The translations under genes were made by a program, and so were the position numbers. 64,000 nucleotides of DNA. It comes from Chloroflexaceae bacterium. GTDB lineage: Bacteria > Chloroflexota > Chloroflexia > Chloroflexales > Chloroflexaceae. Each line of letters starts with the position of its first letter. Within the stretch, counting starts at the first letter, position 1. The notes below the pieces were generated by a model. The model had not been told where the DNA came from and did not search any database. It was given only the letters and a program-made list of their open reading frames with translations. Location of the stretch: positions 42,644-106,643 of the forward strand of contig JANWYD010000019.1 of assembly GCA_025057155.1 (NCBI GenBank). Reading direction: 5' to 3'. Shown piece after piece: positions 23,804-32,819 of the stretch.

Positions 23804-25284
23804 TATGCGTTTTCTTGCTTTCCGGTGAGAAAATTGACAATGGTGCGCAGAATGATCTTGATGTCGAACAGCAGGGACCAGTTTTCAATATAGTACAGAT
23901 CGTAGCGCGTGCGTTCCTCGATGCTGGTGTCGCCGCGCAGGCCGTTGACCTGGGCCCAGCCGGTAAGTCCGGCTTTCTCTTTGTGGCGGCGCATGTAGCG
24001 GGGGATCTGCTGGCTGAACTGTTCAACCCAGCGCGGTTGTTCGGGGCGAGGGCCGACAATGCTCATCTCGCCCAGCAGCACGTTGATCAACTGGGGCAAT
24101 TCATCGAGACTGGTGCGGCGCAAGAAGCGCCCCACCCGCGTAACACGGGGATCATTGGGGGTGGTCCAGGCGCCGAGTTGCTCGGCGTCCACGCGCATGG
24201 TGCGAAACTTGATCATCCAGAAGGGCCGCTGGTCCATGCCCACTCGCTCCTGCAGAAAGAACACCGGTCCCGGCGAATCCAGGCGGATGGCCAGGGCGAT
24301 CAGCAGCAGCACCGGAGCGCCAAGCAGCAGCACGGTAGTGGCTACGACAATGTCAAGGACGCGTTTGAGCGCCCGGTTCCAGGGGTTATCGAGAGCGGCG
24401 TTCTTGACCGACACCAGCGGCAGGTCGCTCAGGTCGCCAATCGAAATATCATTGTTGGTGATTAGTTGGAAGGTGTCGGGATAGACCTTGATCTCGACCG
24501 CCTCGTCCTCGGCCAGACTGATGATCTCCATCAGGTCCTGGGTGGAGCGCCCCGAGAGGGCGATGATCACCTCGTCGGCCTGGGTGGCCCGCACTACCCG
24601 CCCGAGCTGGCTGGTGCGTCCGAGAACAGGCAAGCCCTCAACTTCGCTGCCGACGGGGGCCGTGTCGCTCACAAAGCCCTGGACGCGATAGCCCAGGGCC
24701 GGGCGGCGGCGAATGGTGCGCCAGACGAGTTGCCCCGGCTCGCGGGCGCCCACCAGCACTACGCGACGGGTGTCGATCCCGTGGCGGCGCAGCCAGTACA
24801 CCACGCTGCGGTGCAGGCCGCGGAGCAGCACCGTAGCGCCGATGGCGATCGCCCAGCTCCACACCAGCACGTCGCGGGTGATCGGCAGATCCTGGCCGCC
24901 CAGTTGCGGGAGCAAGGTGTTAATCACAATTCCCGCCACGGCCACCAGCGACACTGCCGTAACCACTTTGAAGGCCTCGTCAACCCGCGAGGCGCCGCGG
25001 CGCATCTCGTAGAGGCCGTTGGCGGCAAAGATGACCAGCGCGGTCAGGTTAAAGAGCAAGGCGAAGCGCGCCACGTCCACGGGGTTGGAGGGCAGGCGAT
25101 CGCCAGCGGCCTCGATCGTGGGGCGAAAATAGAGGAACACGCTCACGATTGCGCCATTGAGCGCCGCCAGGTCGCAGAGGATCAGCCCGAGGCGCAGTAA
25201 CGCGCGCCAGGTGCGGGGCCGCAGGGCCGGGCGCGCCTTAACCGACCCGGCGCGCCGCCGGGGGGAGGAGGAGATTACGGCCAA
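23800..25284 (-). CDS. Polyprenyl-phosphate sugar-1-phosphate transferase (WbaP/CpsE-like)
   Basis: The 494-residue protein has four to five N-terminal membrane segments (for example [20 protein letters not shown]), a central Rossmann-like CoA-binding region ([20 protein letters not shown]) and a C-terminal phosphoglycosyl transferase domain. The domain begins [20 protein letters not shown] and includes [47 protein letters not shown] and [12 protein letters not shown]. It starts glycan assembly by moving sugar-1-phosphate onto undecaprenyl phosphate. The start is a TTG (25284) with AAGGAG ten bases upstream, overlapping the preceding GT2 gene by 47 bp. A second, shorter transferase of this class is encoded at 43793-44452 in a separate locus. 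Confidence 0.92.
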   Translation of the reverse strand: MAVISSSPRRRAGSVKARPALRPRTWRALLRLGLILCDLAALNGAIVSVFLYFRPTIEAAGDRLPSNPVDVARFALLFNLTALVIFAANGLYEMRRGASRVDEAFKVVTAVSLVAVAGIVINTLLPQLGGQDLPITRDVLVWSWAIAIGATVLLRGLHRSVVYWLRRHGIDTRRVVLVGAREPGQLVWRTIRRRPALGYRVQGFVSDTAPVGSEVEGLPVLGRTSQLGRVVRATQADEVIIALSGRSTQDLMEIISLAEDEAVEIKVYPDTFQLITNNDISIGDLSDLPLVSVKNAALDNPWNRALKRVLDIVVATTVLLLGAPVLLLIALAIRLDSPGPVFFLQERVGMDQRPFWMIKFRTMRVDAEQLGAWTTPNDPRVTRVGRFLRRTSLDELPQLINVLLGEMSIVGPRPEQPRWVEQFSQQIPRYMRRHKEKAGLTGWAQVNGLRGDTSIEERTRYDLYYIENWSLLFDIKIILRTIVNFLTGKQENAY

Positions 25285-26134
25285 GTGCCAGCAACTCCTT
25301 CACAGTAATGCCGGTCTCGATCAGCGCGTTGAGCGGGGCCGGCGTGATGGCACGATAGTGCTTGCGATGAAAGATGCGCATCGCGTCGTAAAAGGCGCGT
25401 ATCGAAGGGATAGGCCGGCGACTGCTCGCGGCGCGTTTGTAATGGTAAACCACCACCTGCGGATAGTAGACGATCCGCCAGCCGTACTGCTTGATGCGGT
25501 AGGCCCAGTCCAGATCCTCGCCGTACATAAAGAACTGCTCGTCGAGCAAGCCCACCTCGCGGATCACCCCCTCGCGCAGCAGCATACAGGCCCCGACCAC
25601 GGCGTCCACGTCCGTCTCCACGTCGGGGTCGAGGTAGGTCAGGTTGTAACGGGCGAAGCGGGGGTGGCGCGGAAACAGTCGCGCCAGACCTGCCATGCGA
25701 TAGAACGCGACCTCAGGGTCGGGAAAGCTGCGCCGGCAGGCCAGATCGAGCGATCCGTCGGGCAGGAGCAGCTTGGGGCCAACCACGCCCACATCCGGGT
25801 GGCGCTCCAGGTACTCCACCAGCCCATCGAGCGCCCCGGGCGGCACGATGGTGTCGTTGTTCAGCAAGAGCACGTAGTTGACCCGTGGCCCGGCGAGAAT
25901 GGCCCGCAGGGCCAGGTTGTTCCCGTAGGCAAACCCGCCGTTCACCGGGCTGACGATCAATTCGACCTGCGGAAAACGCTCCCGCACCATCGCTGCGCTG
26001 CCATCGGTCGAGGCGTTATCCACCACCCAGACTGTCAGCGTGCAGCGCGTCGGCGCGGCATAGATCGATTTGAGGCAATCCGCCAGCAGATCGGCGCGAT
26101 TGTAGTTTAGAATAACGACGGCGAGGCTCGACAT
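25238..26134 (-). CDS. GT2 family glycosyltransferase (rhamnosyltransferase-like)
   Basis: The 298-residue protein has the GT-A core: [58 protein letters not shown], and the DxD-like [14 protein letters not shown] (Asn-Asp form, usual in this group). [20 protein letters not shown] is the characteristic acceptor-side motif of WbbL-like transferases. The start ATG at 26134 has GGAGGAG three bases upstream. It precedes and overlaps the phosphoglycosyl transferase gene, so the two probably begin one repeat unit or glycan. Confidence 0.92.
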   Translation of the reverse strand: MSSLAVVILNYNRADLLADCLKSIYAAPTRCTLTVWVVDNASTDGSAAMVRERFPQVELIVSPVNGGFAYGNNLALRAILAGPRVNYVLLLNNDTIVPPGALDGLVEYLERHPDVGVVGPKLLLPDGSLDLACRRSFPDPEVAFYRMAGLARLFPRHPRFARYNLTYLDPDVETDVDAVVGACMLLREGVIREVGLLDEQFFMYGEDLDWAYRIKQYGWRIVYYPQVVVYHYKRAASSRRPIPSIRAFYDAMRIFHRKHYRAITPAPLNALIETGITVKELLALGRNLLLPPAARRVG

Positions 26135-26179
26135 GGCTCCTCCGGGCGGCCTGGCCCGCGTCGCCTGGTCTCCACGCGC

Positions 26180-26188
26180 AGTATACCA
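26180..26188 (-). promoter_or_regulatory. Extended -10 promoter for the GT2/sugar transferase pair
   Basis: On the minus strand TGGTATACT (TGn plus TATACT) lies 45 bp upstream of the ATG at 26134, giving a leader of about 40 nt. Confidence 0.5.
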
Positions 26189-26250
26189 CACGCCTGCGCA
26201 GCCCTTGCTGACGCCCGTCTGAGGCGCTTATGCTATGAAGGAACACGCCT

Positions 26251-27039
26251 ATGCCCTCCCCATTTCCAGGCATGGCCCCCTACCTTGAAGGCTATCTCTG
26301 GCCCGATGTGCATAACGCCCTGGCTGCCAAGATCCGGCAGGTGTTGACCCCGCTCCTGCGCCCGCGCTATACGGCGCGTCTGAGCGCCTACGTGGTCGAG
26401 GATACCGCGCCTGAAAGCGATCTGGGGGTGATGTACCCCGATGTCGAGGTCAAGCGCGCGCGGCGTCCGGCGGAGACCATCGCCACCGCGACCGAGCCGC
26501 CGCACCACGAGGCCCGGACGACTACCCCGGCTGCCGTGACCATCCCGATGCTCCTGCCGGTCGAGGTGCAGATCCCGAATGTGGAGATCCGCGATACGGC
26601 TCACAATCAACTGGTGACGTCCATCGAAATCATTTCCCCGGTCAACAAGCGTGAGCCCGGTCTGAGCGCCTATCGCCGCAAGCGCCAGCGTCTCTATCAG
26701 GCCGGCGTGCATCTGCTCGAACTCGATCTGCTACGGCGCGGCATACATCCCATCGCTCATGCTATGCTGCCAGAGGCGCCCTACCTCATCGCCCTTACAC
26801 GCGCGCACACGGGCAGTACCGACGTGTGGCCCCTGCGCCTGCCGGATCCCTTGCCTGTGGTCCCCGTTCCGCTCCTGCCCCCTGATGACGACGTGGTGCT
26901 GGACCTGGGTCTGGCGCTGCGCGAGGTCTACGATGAAGCGGCCTATGATCTCTCCATTGATTATCAACAGGACCCTCCACCGCCGCCTCTTTCAGCGGAA
27001 GAGCGGAGCTGGCTCAACCAGTTGCGCCAACGGATGTGA
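26251..27039 (+). CDS. DUF4058 family protein
   Basis: The 262-residue protein begins with the family hallmark MPSPFPGMAPYLEGYLWPDV. It contains LPVEVQIPNVEIRDTAHNQL and VTSIEIISPVNKREPGLSAY, which resemble the core of a PD-(D/E)xK nuclease-like or DUF4058 fold, and RRKRQRLYQAGVHLLELDLL. DUF4058 is frequent in cyanobacteria, planctomycetes and Chloroflexota and has no known function. The gene is a single unit, divergent from the sugar transferase pair and 133 bp upstream of the KAS III-like gene. The ATG at 26251 matches the family N-terminus. Confidence 0.88.
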   Translation: MPSPFPGMAPYLEGYLWPDVHNALAAKIRQVLTPLLRPRYTARLSAYVVEDTAPESDLGVMYPDVEVKRARRPAETIATATEPPHHEARTTTPAAVTIPMLLPVEVQIPNVEIRDTAHNQLVTSIEIISPVNKREPGLSAYRRKRQRLYQAGVHLLELDLLRRGIHPIAHAMLPEAPYLIALTRAHTGSTDVWPLRLPDPLPVVPVPLLPPDDDVVLDLGLALREVYDEAAYDLSIDYQQDPPPPPLSAEERSWLNQLRQRM

Positions 27040-27070
27040 ACCGGCGGGCGTCGGGATTTGCGAGCCCGCG

Positions 27071-27101
27071 TTGTGCGCCAATTCGCGCGAACCGTTATAA
27101 T
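27071..27101 (+). promoter_or_regulatory. Promoter for the KAS III-like gene
   Basis: TTGTGC (27071-27076) and TATAAT (27096-27101) are 19 bases apart. The start of transcription would be near 27108, about 65 bp before the ATG at 27173. Confidence 0.5.
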
Positions 27102-27172
27102 GGCGGCGATCACACGAGCCGCTCTCGCCGGAGCAAAGTTATCGCTGAATGCCATCCCTGGACGCCGGGTGT

Positions 27173-28201
27173 ATGAACAGCGCACCCATTGGCATTGTCG
27201 AGGTGGGCACCTATGTGCCGGCCTCCTACATCACCGCGGCGGAGATCGCCCGCCGCAGCGGCATTCCCGAGGAGGTGCTGATTGCCAAATTCGGGATTGA
27301 GCGCAAGCCCGTGCCCGGCCCTGATGATCACACCAATGCCATGGCCCTCCGCGCCGCCCGCGATGCCCTGGAGCGCTCCGGAACACGCCCCGAAGACATT
27401 GACGTTGTGCTCTGCACTACCGAGGAGTGGAAGGAATATCCCCTCTGGACGGCGGGGATCAAGCTGGCCTACGATCTCGGCGCCCGCCGCGCCTGGGCCA
27501 TGGACGTCCAATTGCGCTGCGGCACCACCATTGCCGCGTTGCAACTCGCCCGCGGGCTGATGCTCGCCGACCCTGGCGTGGAGACCGTGTTGATCGCCGG
27601 CGGCTACCGCAACGGCGATCTGGTGGATTATGCCAATCCCCGCTCGCGCTTCCTGGTCGGGCTGAGCTGCGGCGGCGGCGCGCTGATCCTGCGCCGGGGC
27701 CATCCGCGCAACCATCTGCTCGGCATCAGCATCATCACCGATGGGTCCTTCTCTCTCGATGTGATCGTGCCTGCCGGCGGCACCGTCGAGCCGCTGACCC
27801 CCCAGGCGCTCGCGGCGCGCCGCAACTGCATTGACGTCCCCGATCCCGAGGGTATGAAGCGACGCCTGGATGCGGTTTCGATGCCCAACTTCCTGGCAGT
27901 CATTGACGAGGCGCTGGCTCGAAGCGGCAGGACCCGCGCCGACATCGGCTATCTCAACCTGCTGCATATGAAACGCTCCGCTCACCGGGCCGTCCTGGAG
28001 GCCCTGGGGTTGCGCGAGGACCAGAGTTGCTACCTGAGCGACCTGGGCCACGTCGGCCAGCAGGATCAGATGTTCTTGATCCGCCGGGGTCTGGAGCTTG
28101 GCCGTCTGCGTGACGGTGATTTGATGGTAATGGCCGCCGCGGGCATCGGCTATGCCTGGGCCGCCGCCTGCGTGGCCTGGGGCGAACCCCGCAGGGGCTG
28201 A
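27173..28201 (+). CDS. 3-oxoacyl-ACP synthase III-like (thiolase fold) enzyme
   Basis: The 342-residue protein follows the KAS III fold: GIVEVGTYVPASYITAAEIA, FGIERKPVPG, a mid-protein DVQLRCGTTIAALQLARGLM with probable catalytic Cys116, and a C-terminal GIGYAWAAACVAWG. The expected second-half catalytic residues differ from FabH: the HQAN-type segment reads LLHMKRSAHRA and the GNTSAAS-type segment reads LGHVGQQDQMF, so the usual Asn seems to be His. This suggests a specialised condensing or acyl-transfer enzyme rather than the FabH of fatty-acid synthesis. ATG 27173 was chosen because it begins the conserved fold; ATG 27149 adds eight residues. An acyl-CoA ligase and a hydrolase follow on the same strand. 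Confidence 0.8.
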   Translation: MNSAPIGIVEVGTYVPASYITAAEIARRSGIPEEVLIAKFGIERKPVPGPDDHTNAMALRAARDALERSGTRPEDIDVVLCTTEEWKEYPLWTAGIKLAYDLGARRAWAMDVQLRCGTTIAALQLARGLMLADPGVETVLIAGGYRNGDLVDYANPRSRFLVGLSCGGGALILRRGHPRNHLLGISIITDGSFSLDVIVPAGGTVEPLTPQALAARRNCIDVPDPEGMKRRLDAVSMPNFLAVIDEALARSGRTRADIGYLNLLHMKRSAHRAVLEALGLREDQSCYLSDLGHVGQQDQMFLIRRGLELGRLRDGDLMVMAAAGIGYAWAAACVAWGEPRRG

Positions 28202-28234
28202 GTATTGCCGGACCGGAAGGTCTGGCAGAACAGC

Positions 28235-28340
28235 GCTTTCACCTTCCCCAACCCTCCCCCGCCGGGTGAGGGCGTCCGGCTCCTCCCCCCAACGGGGGGA
28301 GGCTGGGAGGGGGGCGGAAATACAAGGAACATCCGGTTGG
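28235..28340. repeat. MITE-like palindromic element, family A (copy 4, degenerate ends)
   Basis: The core CCCAACCCTCCCCCGCCGGG and CTCCCCCCAACGGGGGGAGG and the right-end GGCGGAAATACAAGGAAC match the other copies. The left end is poorly conserved. It fills the gap between the KAS III-like gene and the acyl-CoA ligase gene, so it may be transcribed within the operon. Confidence 0.7.
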
Positions 28341-28381
28341 ATGGCCAAAGCTGAACAACGGCCTGACACAGGAACGCGCCT

Positions 28382-29938
28382 ATGGAAATGTATCTCGGTG
28401 ACTGGCTTGGCCGGCGCGCCCGGCTGACCCCTGACAAGATCGCTCTCTACGATGCCGAATGCGGCATGCGACCGATCAGCTACGCCGCGTGGAACGCGCA
28501 GGCCACCCGCGCTGCGGCTTTCCTGCGGCGCCTTGGCGTGACGCGGGGCGACCGGGTGGCCGTACTGGCCTACAACTCGGTGGCCTTTCTCGATCTGTGG
28601 TTCGCCTGTGGCAAGATCGGCGCGATCATGCAGCCGCTCAACTGGCGGCTCACCTCCGCCGAACTGGCCGCCCTGGTCGCCGATGGCACGCCCAGCGTCT
28701 TCGTATATGGCCCCGAATTCGCCCCGCTGATCGCCGACCTGCGCGCGCAGGCGCCCTCGGTGCGCGCCTGGATCGCCTTCGATGCGAGCGCCCGCGCTGC
28801 GGCGAGCGATCTTGCCTTCGATGAACGCGATGCCTGCGATGAGCCTGTGCCTCCCCTGGCGCTGAGTTGGGATGACCCCTGGGTAATCTGCTACACCGGA
28901 GGCACCACCGGCACGCCCAAGGGCGCCGTGCTCACCCACGGGAACGTCGCCTGGAACGCCGTGAACACTGTGGCGAGCTGGGGGCTCGATGCCCGCGATG
29001 TCGCCATTCTCAATGCGCCCATGTTTCACACCGGCGGGCTGAATGTTTTCACCGCGCCGCTGGTGCTCGTCGGCGGCGCCTCGGTCGTCTGCAAGAGCTT
29101 CCAGGTTGACCAGGTGTTCGACCTGGTCAACTCGGGCCTGGTGACTCTCTTCTTCGGCGTGCCGACCATGTTCATCGCCCTGCAACAGCACCCTCGCTGG
29201 CCGGAGGCGGACTTCTCGCGGCTCAAGCTGGTGATCAGCGGCGGCGCGCCCTGCCCTATGCCCGTCTTTGAAGAGTTCTGGCGGCGAGGCGTGGATTTCA
29301 AGACCGGCTACGGGTTGACGGAGGCCGGCCCCAACACCTTCTGGCTGCCGCCCGAAGATGTGCGCCGCAAGCCGGGCGCGGTGGGCCATCCGCTGATGTT
29401 CATTGATCTCAAACTGGTGGATGCCGAGGGCCACGAGGTGGGGCCGGGCACGGTGGGCGAATTGCTCATCCGCGGGCCGCACGTCTGCGCGGGCTACTGG
29501 GGTCGCCCCGCCGAGACGGCCAGAGCCTTCACCCCCGATGGCTGGCTGCGCACCGGCGATCTGGCCGTGCGCGATGAGGAGGGGTATTACACCATCGTTG
29601 GCCGCTTGAAAGATGTGATCATCTCCGGCGGCGAGAACATCTATCCCGCCGAGGTGGAGAGTGTGCTGGCCGCCCACCCCGCGGTGGCCGAGGTGGCGCT
29701 CATCCCCGCCCCCGACCCCAGGTGGGGCGAGGTGGGCTGGGCCGTGGTGGCGCCCCGTCCCGGCCACCCGCTCGATAGCGATGGTCTGCTGGCCTTCGCC
29801 GGGGAACGTCTTGCCCGGTACAAGCTCCCGCGCCGGGTCATCTGGGCCGAAGCGCTGCCCAAGACTGCCGCGGGCAAGATTGACAAGCAGGCCCTGGTTC
29901 GCACCTATGTCACCTCACCACAGGAGGAACGCGCATGA
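28382..29938 (+). CDS. Acyl-CoA synthetase (AMP-forming)
   Basis: The 518-residue protein is a class I adenylate-forming ligase. The P-loop is CYTGGTTGTPKGAVLTHGN (~177-195), followed by VISGGAPCP, FKTGYGLTEAGPNTFW (motif A5), GWLRTGDLAVRDEEGYYTIV (A7) and GRLKDVIISGGENIYPAEVE (A8). The catalytic lysine is in KTAAGKIDKQALV near the C-terminus. It activates a carboxylic acid as acyl-AMP and then acyl-CoA; the sequence resembles medium/long-chain fatty acid ligases. ATG 28382 is used; ATG 28388 is also possible. The stop overlaps the next start (ATGA at 29935-29938), so it is coupled to the hydrolase. Confidence 0.93.
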   Translation: MEMYLGDWLGRRARLTPDKIALYDAECGMRPISYAAWNAQATRAAAFLRRLGVTRGDRVAVLAYNSVAFLDLWFACGKIGAIMQPLNWRLTSAELAALVADGTPSVFVYGPEFAPLIADLRAQAPSVRAWIAFDASARAAASDLAFDERDACDEPVPPLALSWDDPWVICYTGGTTGTPKGAVLTHGNVAWNAVNTVASWGLDARDVAILNAPMFHTGGLNVFTAPLVLVGGASVVCKSFQVDQVFDLVNSGLVTLFFGVPTMFIALQQHPRWPEADFSRLKLVISGGAPCPMPVFEEFWRRGVDFKTGYGLTEAGPNTFWLPPEDVRRKPGAVGHPLMFIDLKLVDAEGHEVGPGTVGELLIRGPHVCAGYWGRPAETARAFTPDGWLRTGDLAVRDEEGYYTIVGRLKDVIISGGENIYPAEVESVLAAHPAVAEVALIPAPDPRWGEVGWAVVAPRPGHPLDSDGLLAFAGERLARYKLPRRVIWAEALPKTAAGKIDKQALVRTYVTSPQEERA

Positions 29939-31002
29939 GTACGATCCCCTTGCTGCCCGGCATTACCTCGCGGATGGTTGATACGCCGCGTCTGCGCCAG
30001 CATGTGCGCTTCAGCGGCCCCGAAGACGGCGTTCCCGTGATCTTCATCCATGGAAACAACTCCTCGGCGACATTCTGGGAAGAGACCATGCTGGCCCTGC
30101 CCGCGGGCTTCAGAGGCATCGCCCCCGACCTGCGCGGCTACGGCGATACCGAATTCAAACCGGTGGACGCCACGCGCGGTTGCGATGATTTCGCCGATGA
30201 CGTGCTGGCCCTCGCCGATGCCCTGGGTGTCGAGCGCTTCCACCTTGTCGGCCATTCGCTTGGCGGCGTGGTGGCGTGGGCCTTGCTGGCCATCGCCCCC
30301 GAGCGCCTGATCACCGTCACCCTGGCCGCTCCCGGCTCGCCCTACGGCTTCGGCGGCACCAGAGATCTAGACGGCACGCCGATCTGGCCTGACTTCGCCG
30401 GTTCCGGCGCGGGCCTGGTGAGCCAGGAGTTCGCCCAGCGCGAGGCCGCCCAGGATCGCAGCGAGGAGAATCCCCAGTCAGCGCCCAGGGTGGTGATGAA
30501 CACCTATTACTGGAAGCCGCCCTTCCGCCCTGCCCGTGAAGAAGAGTTGCTCTCCGGCCTGCTCAGCATCAAAGTGCGCCCCGACCACCATCCCGGGGAC
30601 CTGACGCCCAGCGAGAACTGGCCGGGCGTCGCTCCCGGCGTGCTGGGGCCGAATAACGCCCTTTCACCGAAGTACCTCGGCGCGATGCCCGGGCGCATCC
30701 TGGCCGCGGCCGCCAAGCCGCCCATCCTCTGGGTCCACGGCGCCGACGACCAGATTGTCTCCGACGCGAGCCTGTTCGACGTCGGCACCCTGGGCAAACT
30801 CGGCGTGCTGCCCAACTGGCCCGGCGAGGAGGTCTATCCCCCGCAGCCGATGGTCGGGCAGATCCGCCGCTTTCTGGAGCGCTACGCGGCTGCCGGGGGC
30901 CGCTTCCGCGAGGTGCAACTGGCCGACTGTGGCCACACGCCCTACCTGGAGAAGCCGGAGGAGTTCAACGCTGCCTTTCATGCCCATTTGCAGGGCGCGT
31001 GA
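29935..31002 (+). CDS. Alpha/beta hydrolase
   Basis: The 355-residue protein has the alpha/beta hydrolase triad: the nucleophile Ser in HLVGHSLGGVVAWALL (~102-117), Asp in LWVHGADDQIVSDA, and His in ADCGHTPYLEKPEE near the C-terminus. The oxyanion region is VIFIHGNNSSATFW. No signal peptide is present, so it is cytoplasmic. Translational coupling to the acyl-CoA ligase suggests a shared pathway, for example hydrolysing an ester or thioester intermediate whose acid is then activated. It is larger than minimal family members because of a lid region (~150-240). Confidence 0.9.
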   Translation: MSTIPLLPGITSRMVDTPRLRQHVRFSGPEDGVPVIFIHGNNSSATFWEETMLALPAGFRGIAPDLRGYGDTEFKPVDATRGCDDFADDVLALADALGVERFHLVGHSLGGVVAWALLAIAPERLITVTLAAPGSPYGFGGTRDLDGTPIWPDFAGSGAGLVSQEFAQREAAQDRSEENPQSAPRVVMNTYYWKPPFRPAREEELLSGLLSIKVRPDHHPGDLTPSENWPGVAPGVLGPNNALSPKYLGAMPGRILAAAAKPPILWVHGADDQIVSDASLFDVGTLGKLGVLPNWPGEEVYPPQPMVGQIRRFLERYAAAGGRFREVQLADCGHTPYLEKPEEFNAAFHAHLQGA

Positions 31003-31024
31003 CCGCGCCCCCGCCCACGAGCGG

Positions 31025-31115
31025 GTATGGAAGGGCGCCCGTTGTCCTCAGGCTGGTTGGAGGGGTGCGGGGAAACCTGGTTTCCCCATACCCCTGCCTG
31101 CGGGAAGGTATGGAA
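31025..31115. repeat. Short palindromic repeat, family B (copy 3)
   Basis: The core GGGGAAACCTGGTTTCCCC is a near-perfect palindrome with flanking GGTATGG and CCATACC. The upstream sequence GGAAGGGCGCCCGTTGTCCTC is shared with copy 4. It begins ~25 bp after the hydrolase stop codon. A further hairpin, TGCGGC/GCCGCA, is at about 31152-31167. Confidence 0.7.
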
Positions 31116-31219
31116 GCGTGTAGCCTTCTCAGGAAAGCTCTGCGCCGCTACTGTGCGGCGAAGCCGCAAGGGTCCAACAGGAAACGTCTCGCTGTAGTAA
31201 TGGCCAGGAGAAAAATTCA

Positions 31220-32599
31220 ATGACAATGATGTCGTATCGCCGGACGCTCCCGCTGCTGCTGGTCCTGGTGCTGCTCGTCACGTCGGTGCTGGCCGGCGCC
31301 CGGCCCGCCCGCGCCGATGCCTGCCCGACCAGCGCGGAACTGCCCGTCCCCGGCGCCGAGATGCAGAAGATCACCTGTGTGGAGGATCTCAGCGTCAGCG
31401 CCCTGCTGCCTCTCGGCCTGACCGTGGCGACCGACTGGTTCGGCCTCAACGCCACCGGCACGCTCAATCCCAGAGCGGGTCCGGGCATCCAGATTGACGG
31501 CTACTTCCCTGACACGCCCCCGTCGGCGCCCTACGCGCCCAACTCCTTCAATGGCTGGAACCACGATGCTCAGTTCGTAATCCGCCTGCCCAGGAACTGG
31601 AACGGCAAACTGGTCATCGCTCCCTCGCCCGGCAACCGGCGCCAGTACTCCAGCGACGTCATCATCAGCGATTATGTGCTGGCGAAAGGCTATGCCTACG
31701 CCTCAACCGACAAGGGCAACGTCGGCGCGAGTTTCTACCTCGATGGCGAGCGTCCCGGCGATGCGATCGCCGAGTGGCACCACCGTGTGGGCGAACTCAC
31801 CCGCGCGGTCCGCGAGGTCATCCACTGTCACTACGGTCGCTATCCTGAACGCACCTACCTCTTCGGCATCTCCAACGGCGGCTACCAGGTGCGCTACGCC
31901 CTCGAACGCGACCCGCGGCTCTACGACGGCGGCGTGGACTGGGAGGGCACGCTCTTCACTCGCGATGGCCCGAACCTCTTCACTTACCTGCCGACGGCCC
32001 TGGCCCAGTTCCCGATCTACGCCAACCCCGCCAGCACCCCTGAGCAGGTAGAAGCTGCGCGCCAGGCGATGCTCGCCGCCGGCTTCGCGCCCGGCTCTGA
32101 GTTCCTCTGGCCGGTGCACAATCAGGTCTACTGGGGGCTGACGCAGCGCATCTACCGGCTGGAGTTCGACCCCGATTACACTGGCCTCGATGCGGAGTAT
32201 GACTACGCTAGCCGGCCCGACGAGGTCAAGGACGCCGTCGGGCGCGTCTCCCTGACGGGGCGGATCCGGCGGCCTATGATTACGGTGCATGGCACGCTCG
32301 ATGCACTGTTGCCTCCTGCGACCAACGCTGATCCCTATGTGGCGTTGATTCCTCCCCGGCGGCGCGAACGTCTGCATCGCTACTACCTGGTGGAGAACGG
32401 CAACCACGTGGACGGCTTCCTGCGCGGCTTCGAGATCGCCGGTCTGCCGATCTTCCCCGATGATCTCGAGCCGCTCCTGCCCTGTGCCCGCGCCGCCTTC
32501 GAGGCCCTGGAGCAGTGGGTCGAGGGCCATGTCAGCCCGCCGCCCGGCGGGCTGATCACCCGCGATAAGGTGGATCTCAATAGCTGCCAGTTGCAGTAG
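31220..32599 (+). CDS. Secreted alpha/beta hydrolase (tannase/esterase-like)
   Basis: The 459-residue protein has a signal peptide: a basic start MTMMSYRRT, the hydrophobic core LPLLLVLVLLVTSVLAG, and a likely cleavage site after ARPARA (~residue 33). The mature part has a hydrolase core with YLFGISNGGYQVRYALE (nucleophile Ser), MITVHGTLDALLPP (acid Asp) and LVENGNHVDGFLRG (His). The overall arrangement recalls tannase/feruloyl esterase or 3-hydroxybutyrate-oligomer hydrolase relatives, but I cannot choose. It probably works outside the cell on an ester polymer or oligomer. ATG 31220 has AGGAG nine bases upstream. It follows the acyl-CoA ligase/hydrolase pair on the same strand with a 217-bp gap. 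Confidence 0.78.
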   Translation: MTMMSYRRTLPLLLVLVLLVTSVLAGARPARADACPTSAELPVPGAEMQKITCVEDLSVSALLPLGLTVATDWFGLNATGTLNPRAGPGIQIDGYFPDTPPSAPYAPNSFNGWNHDAQFVIRLPRNWNGKLVIAPSPGNRRQYSSDVIISDYVLAKGYAYASTDKGNVGASFYLDGERPGDAIAEWHHRVGELTRAVREVIHCHYGRYPERTYLFGISNGGYQVRYALERDPRLYDGGVDWEGTLFTRDGPNLFTYLPTALAQFPIYANPASTPEQVEAARQAMLAAGFAPGSEFLWPVHNQVYWGLTQRIYRLEFDPDYTGLDAEYDYASRPDEVKDAVGRVSLTGRIRRPMITVHGTLDALLPPATNADPYVALIPPRRRERLHRYYLVENGNHVDGFLRGFEIAGLPIFPDDLEPLLPCARAAFEALEQWVEGHVSPPPGGLITRDKVDLNSCQLQ

Positions 32600-32622
32600 G
32601 TTTTAAACCTCGGCGCTGCACC

Positions 32623-32700
32623 AGGGGTGGAAGGCGCCCGCTCTCCTGGACCGGTTTGAGGAGCACGGGGAAACCCTGTTTCCCCATGCTCCCGGTTGCA
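32623..32700. repeat. Short palindromic repeat, family B (copy 4)
   Basis: GGAAGGCGCCCGCTCTCCTG is followed by the palindromic core GGGGAAACCCTGTTTCCCC and CATGCTCCC. It lies 24 bp after the stop codon of the secreted hydrolase gene. Confidence 0.7.
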
Positions 32701-32741
32701 AGACGATGGGTAGGGATTCGCCCTGCCGGGCCGGGTATTGC

Positions 32742-32762
32742 CTGTCATTCTGTGATTGACAG
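32742..32762. promoter_or_regulatory. Operator-like inverted repeat over the -35 of the MerR/pucC promoter
   Basis: CTGTCA (32742-32747) and TGACAG (32757-32762) form an inverted repeat that contains the -35 hexamer. Its position suits autorepression by the MerR-like protein encoded directly downstream. Confidence 0.5.
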
Positions 32763-32785
32763 CTCGTTGCCATGCAATCTATAAT
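32756..32785 (+). promoter_or_regulatory. Consensus promoter (TTGACA-18-TATAAT) for the MerR-like/pucC operon
   Basis: Both hexamers match the sigma-70 consensus perfectly with an 18-bp spacer. The predicted start (near 32792) is about 28 bp before the MerR-like ATG. An imperfect inverted repeat, TTGCCAA/TTGGTAA (32786-32812), lies across the transcription start and could be a second regulatory site. Confidence 0.85.
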
Positions 32786-32819
32786 TTGCCAATAATCACC
32801 TAGATTTGGTAAGGTTTGT

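Noticed and set aside
27110..29767. Minus-strand ORF of 885 codons across the KAS III-like and acyl-CoA ligase genes
   Set aside because: It spans two convincing plus-strand genes and a repeat element, and its product has no recognisable domain.
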